NCBI RefSeq assembly: GCF_900106065.1
Contig: NZ_LT629796.1
Coordinates: forward strand, 5,363,501 to 5,427,500
Direction of reading: 5' to 3'
From: Pseudomonas mandelii
GTDB taxonomy: Bacteria; Pseudomonadota; Gammaproteobacteria; Pseudomonadales; Pseudomonadaceae
Length of the DNA: 64,000 bases
Within the stretch, counting starts at the first letter, position 1; the number at the start of each line of letters is the position of its first letter. Below are positions 63,859 to 64,000 of this stretch, one piece after another. Under the pieces are notes generated by a model. It made no database searches. It was not told where the DNA came from and was given only the letters and a program-made list of their open reading frames with translations. The position numbers and the translations under genes are program-made.

Positions 63859-64000
63859 TCAGGAACTGGAGCGACGGCGATCGACGCCAGAAGGGTTGCC
63901 GGTGTTTATCAGCCTTCGCTCGGTCAGGATGTTATGAAGTGCCTGGCGGGCGTCAGCGTCCAGCTGGTGCTCTCTTTCCTTGAGTTCAAGGAGGATGGGT
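63859..64000 (-). CDS. 3-prime end of a gene cut by the window edge
   Basis: Only the last 46 codons are inside (PILLELKEREHQLDADARQA, then LHNILTERRLINTGNP and a serine-arginine end). The rest lies beyond 64000. The coding look is consistent but the family cannot be told. Confidence 0.5.
   Translation of the reverse strand, partial: PILLELKEREHQLDADARQALHNILTERRLINTGNPSGVDRRRSSS

Overview
The window is chromosomal DNA of a Pseudomonas, most likely from the P. fluorescens group. The evidence is the gene content (a ped/exa quinoprotein alcohol-oxidation locus, ben/cat genes, OprD-family porin, DUF1652, DUF2790 and DUF3087 proteins), the high GC, and the many REP-type palindromes with the GAGCCTGCTCGC core. 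I see no rRNA, tRNA, insertion sequence, prophage or CRISPR array.

1-23.7 kb is a near-complete PQQ-dependent alcohol/aldehyde oxidation locus in the gene order known from P. putida (ped) and P. aeruginosa (exa-pqq-erc). It holds an AgmR/ErbR-type response regulator (cut by the window edge), a CxxxCW rhodanese-like protein, an ABC-2 export-type transporter with a beta-propeller and a periplasmic binding protein, a sensor kinase/regulator pair (PedS2/PedR2-like), a secreted pentapeptide-repeat protein, two quinoprotein dehydrogenases, cytochrome c550, a PedG-like binding protein, a SoxYZ-like carrier with a metallohydrolase, an aldehyde dehydrogenase, pqqA-B-C-E, an iron alcohol dehydrogenase and a hybrid kinase. 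The two dehydrogenases differ at the diagnostic metal position: DFS (Ca-type, PedE) against DYD (lanthanide-type, PedH). pqqD is absent between pqqC and pqqE. Four promoters of the locus share a 15-bp motif.

23.7-30.9 kb, all on the minus strand, is a hexuronate uptake and oxidation cluster: OprD-type porin, uronate dehydrogenase, SMP-30 lactonase, a three-gene TRAP transporter and an aldose 1-epimerase-like protein. 31.2-39.6 kb is the reductive pyrimidine (or hydantoin) degradation cluster: TetR regulator, PreA/PreT dihydropyrimidine dehydrogenase, dihydropyrimidinase, NCS1 transporter and an N-carbamoyl-beta-alanine amidohydrolase-type enzyme.

39.6-51.7 kb is mixed. It has two small secreted proteins ending in the same 15-residue tail, an OmpR-type regulator whose sensor kinase is reduced to a remnant, remnants of DUF2790, LysR and binding-protein genes, then PpnN, a DUF3087 protein, a diguanylate cyclase, AzlCD, an HMCES/YedK protein, a polysaccharide deacetylase and several small unknowns.

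51.7-60.4 kb is benzoate to beta-ketoadipate-pathway catabolism: catR, catBCA, benR and benABCD. The expected operators are visible: an ATAC-N7-GTAT site before catB, and two TGCA-N6-GGATA repeats before benA. 60.4-64 kb holds a NUDIX hydrolase and a run of small orphan genes, including a lipoprotein, ending in a gene cut by the window edge.
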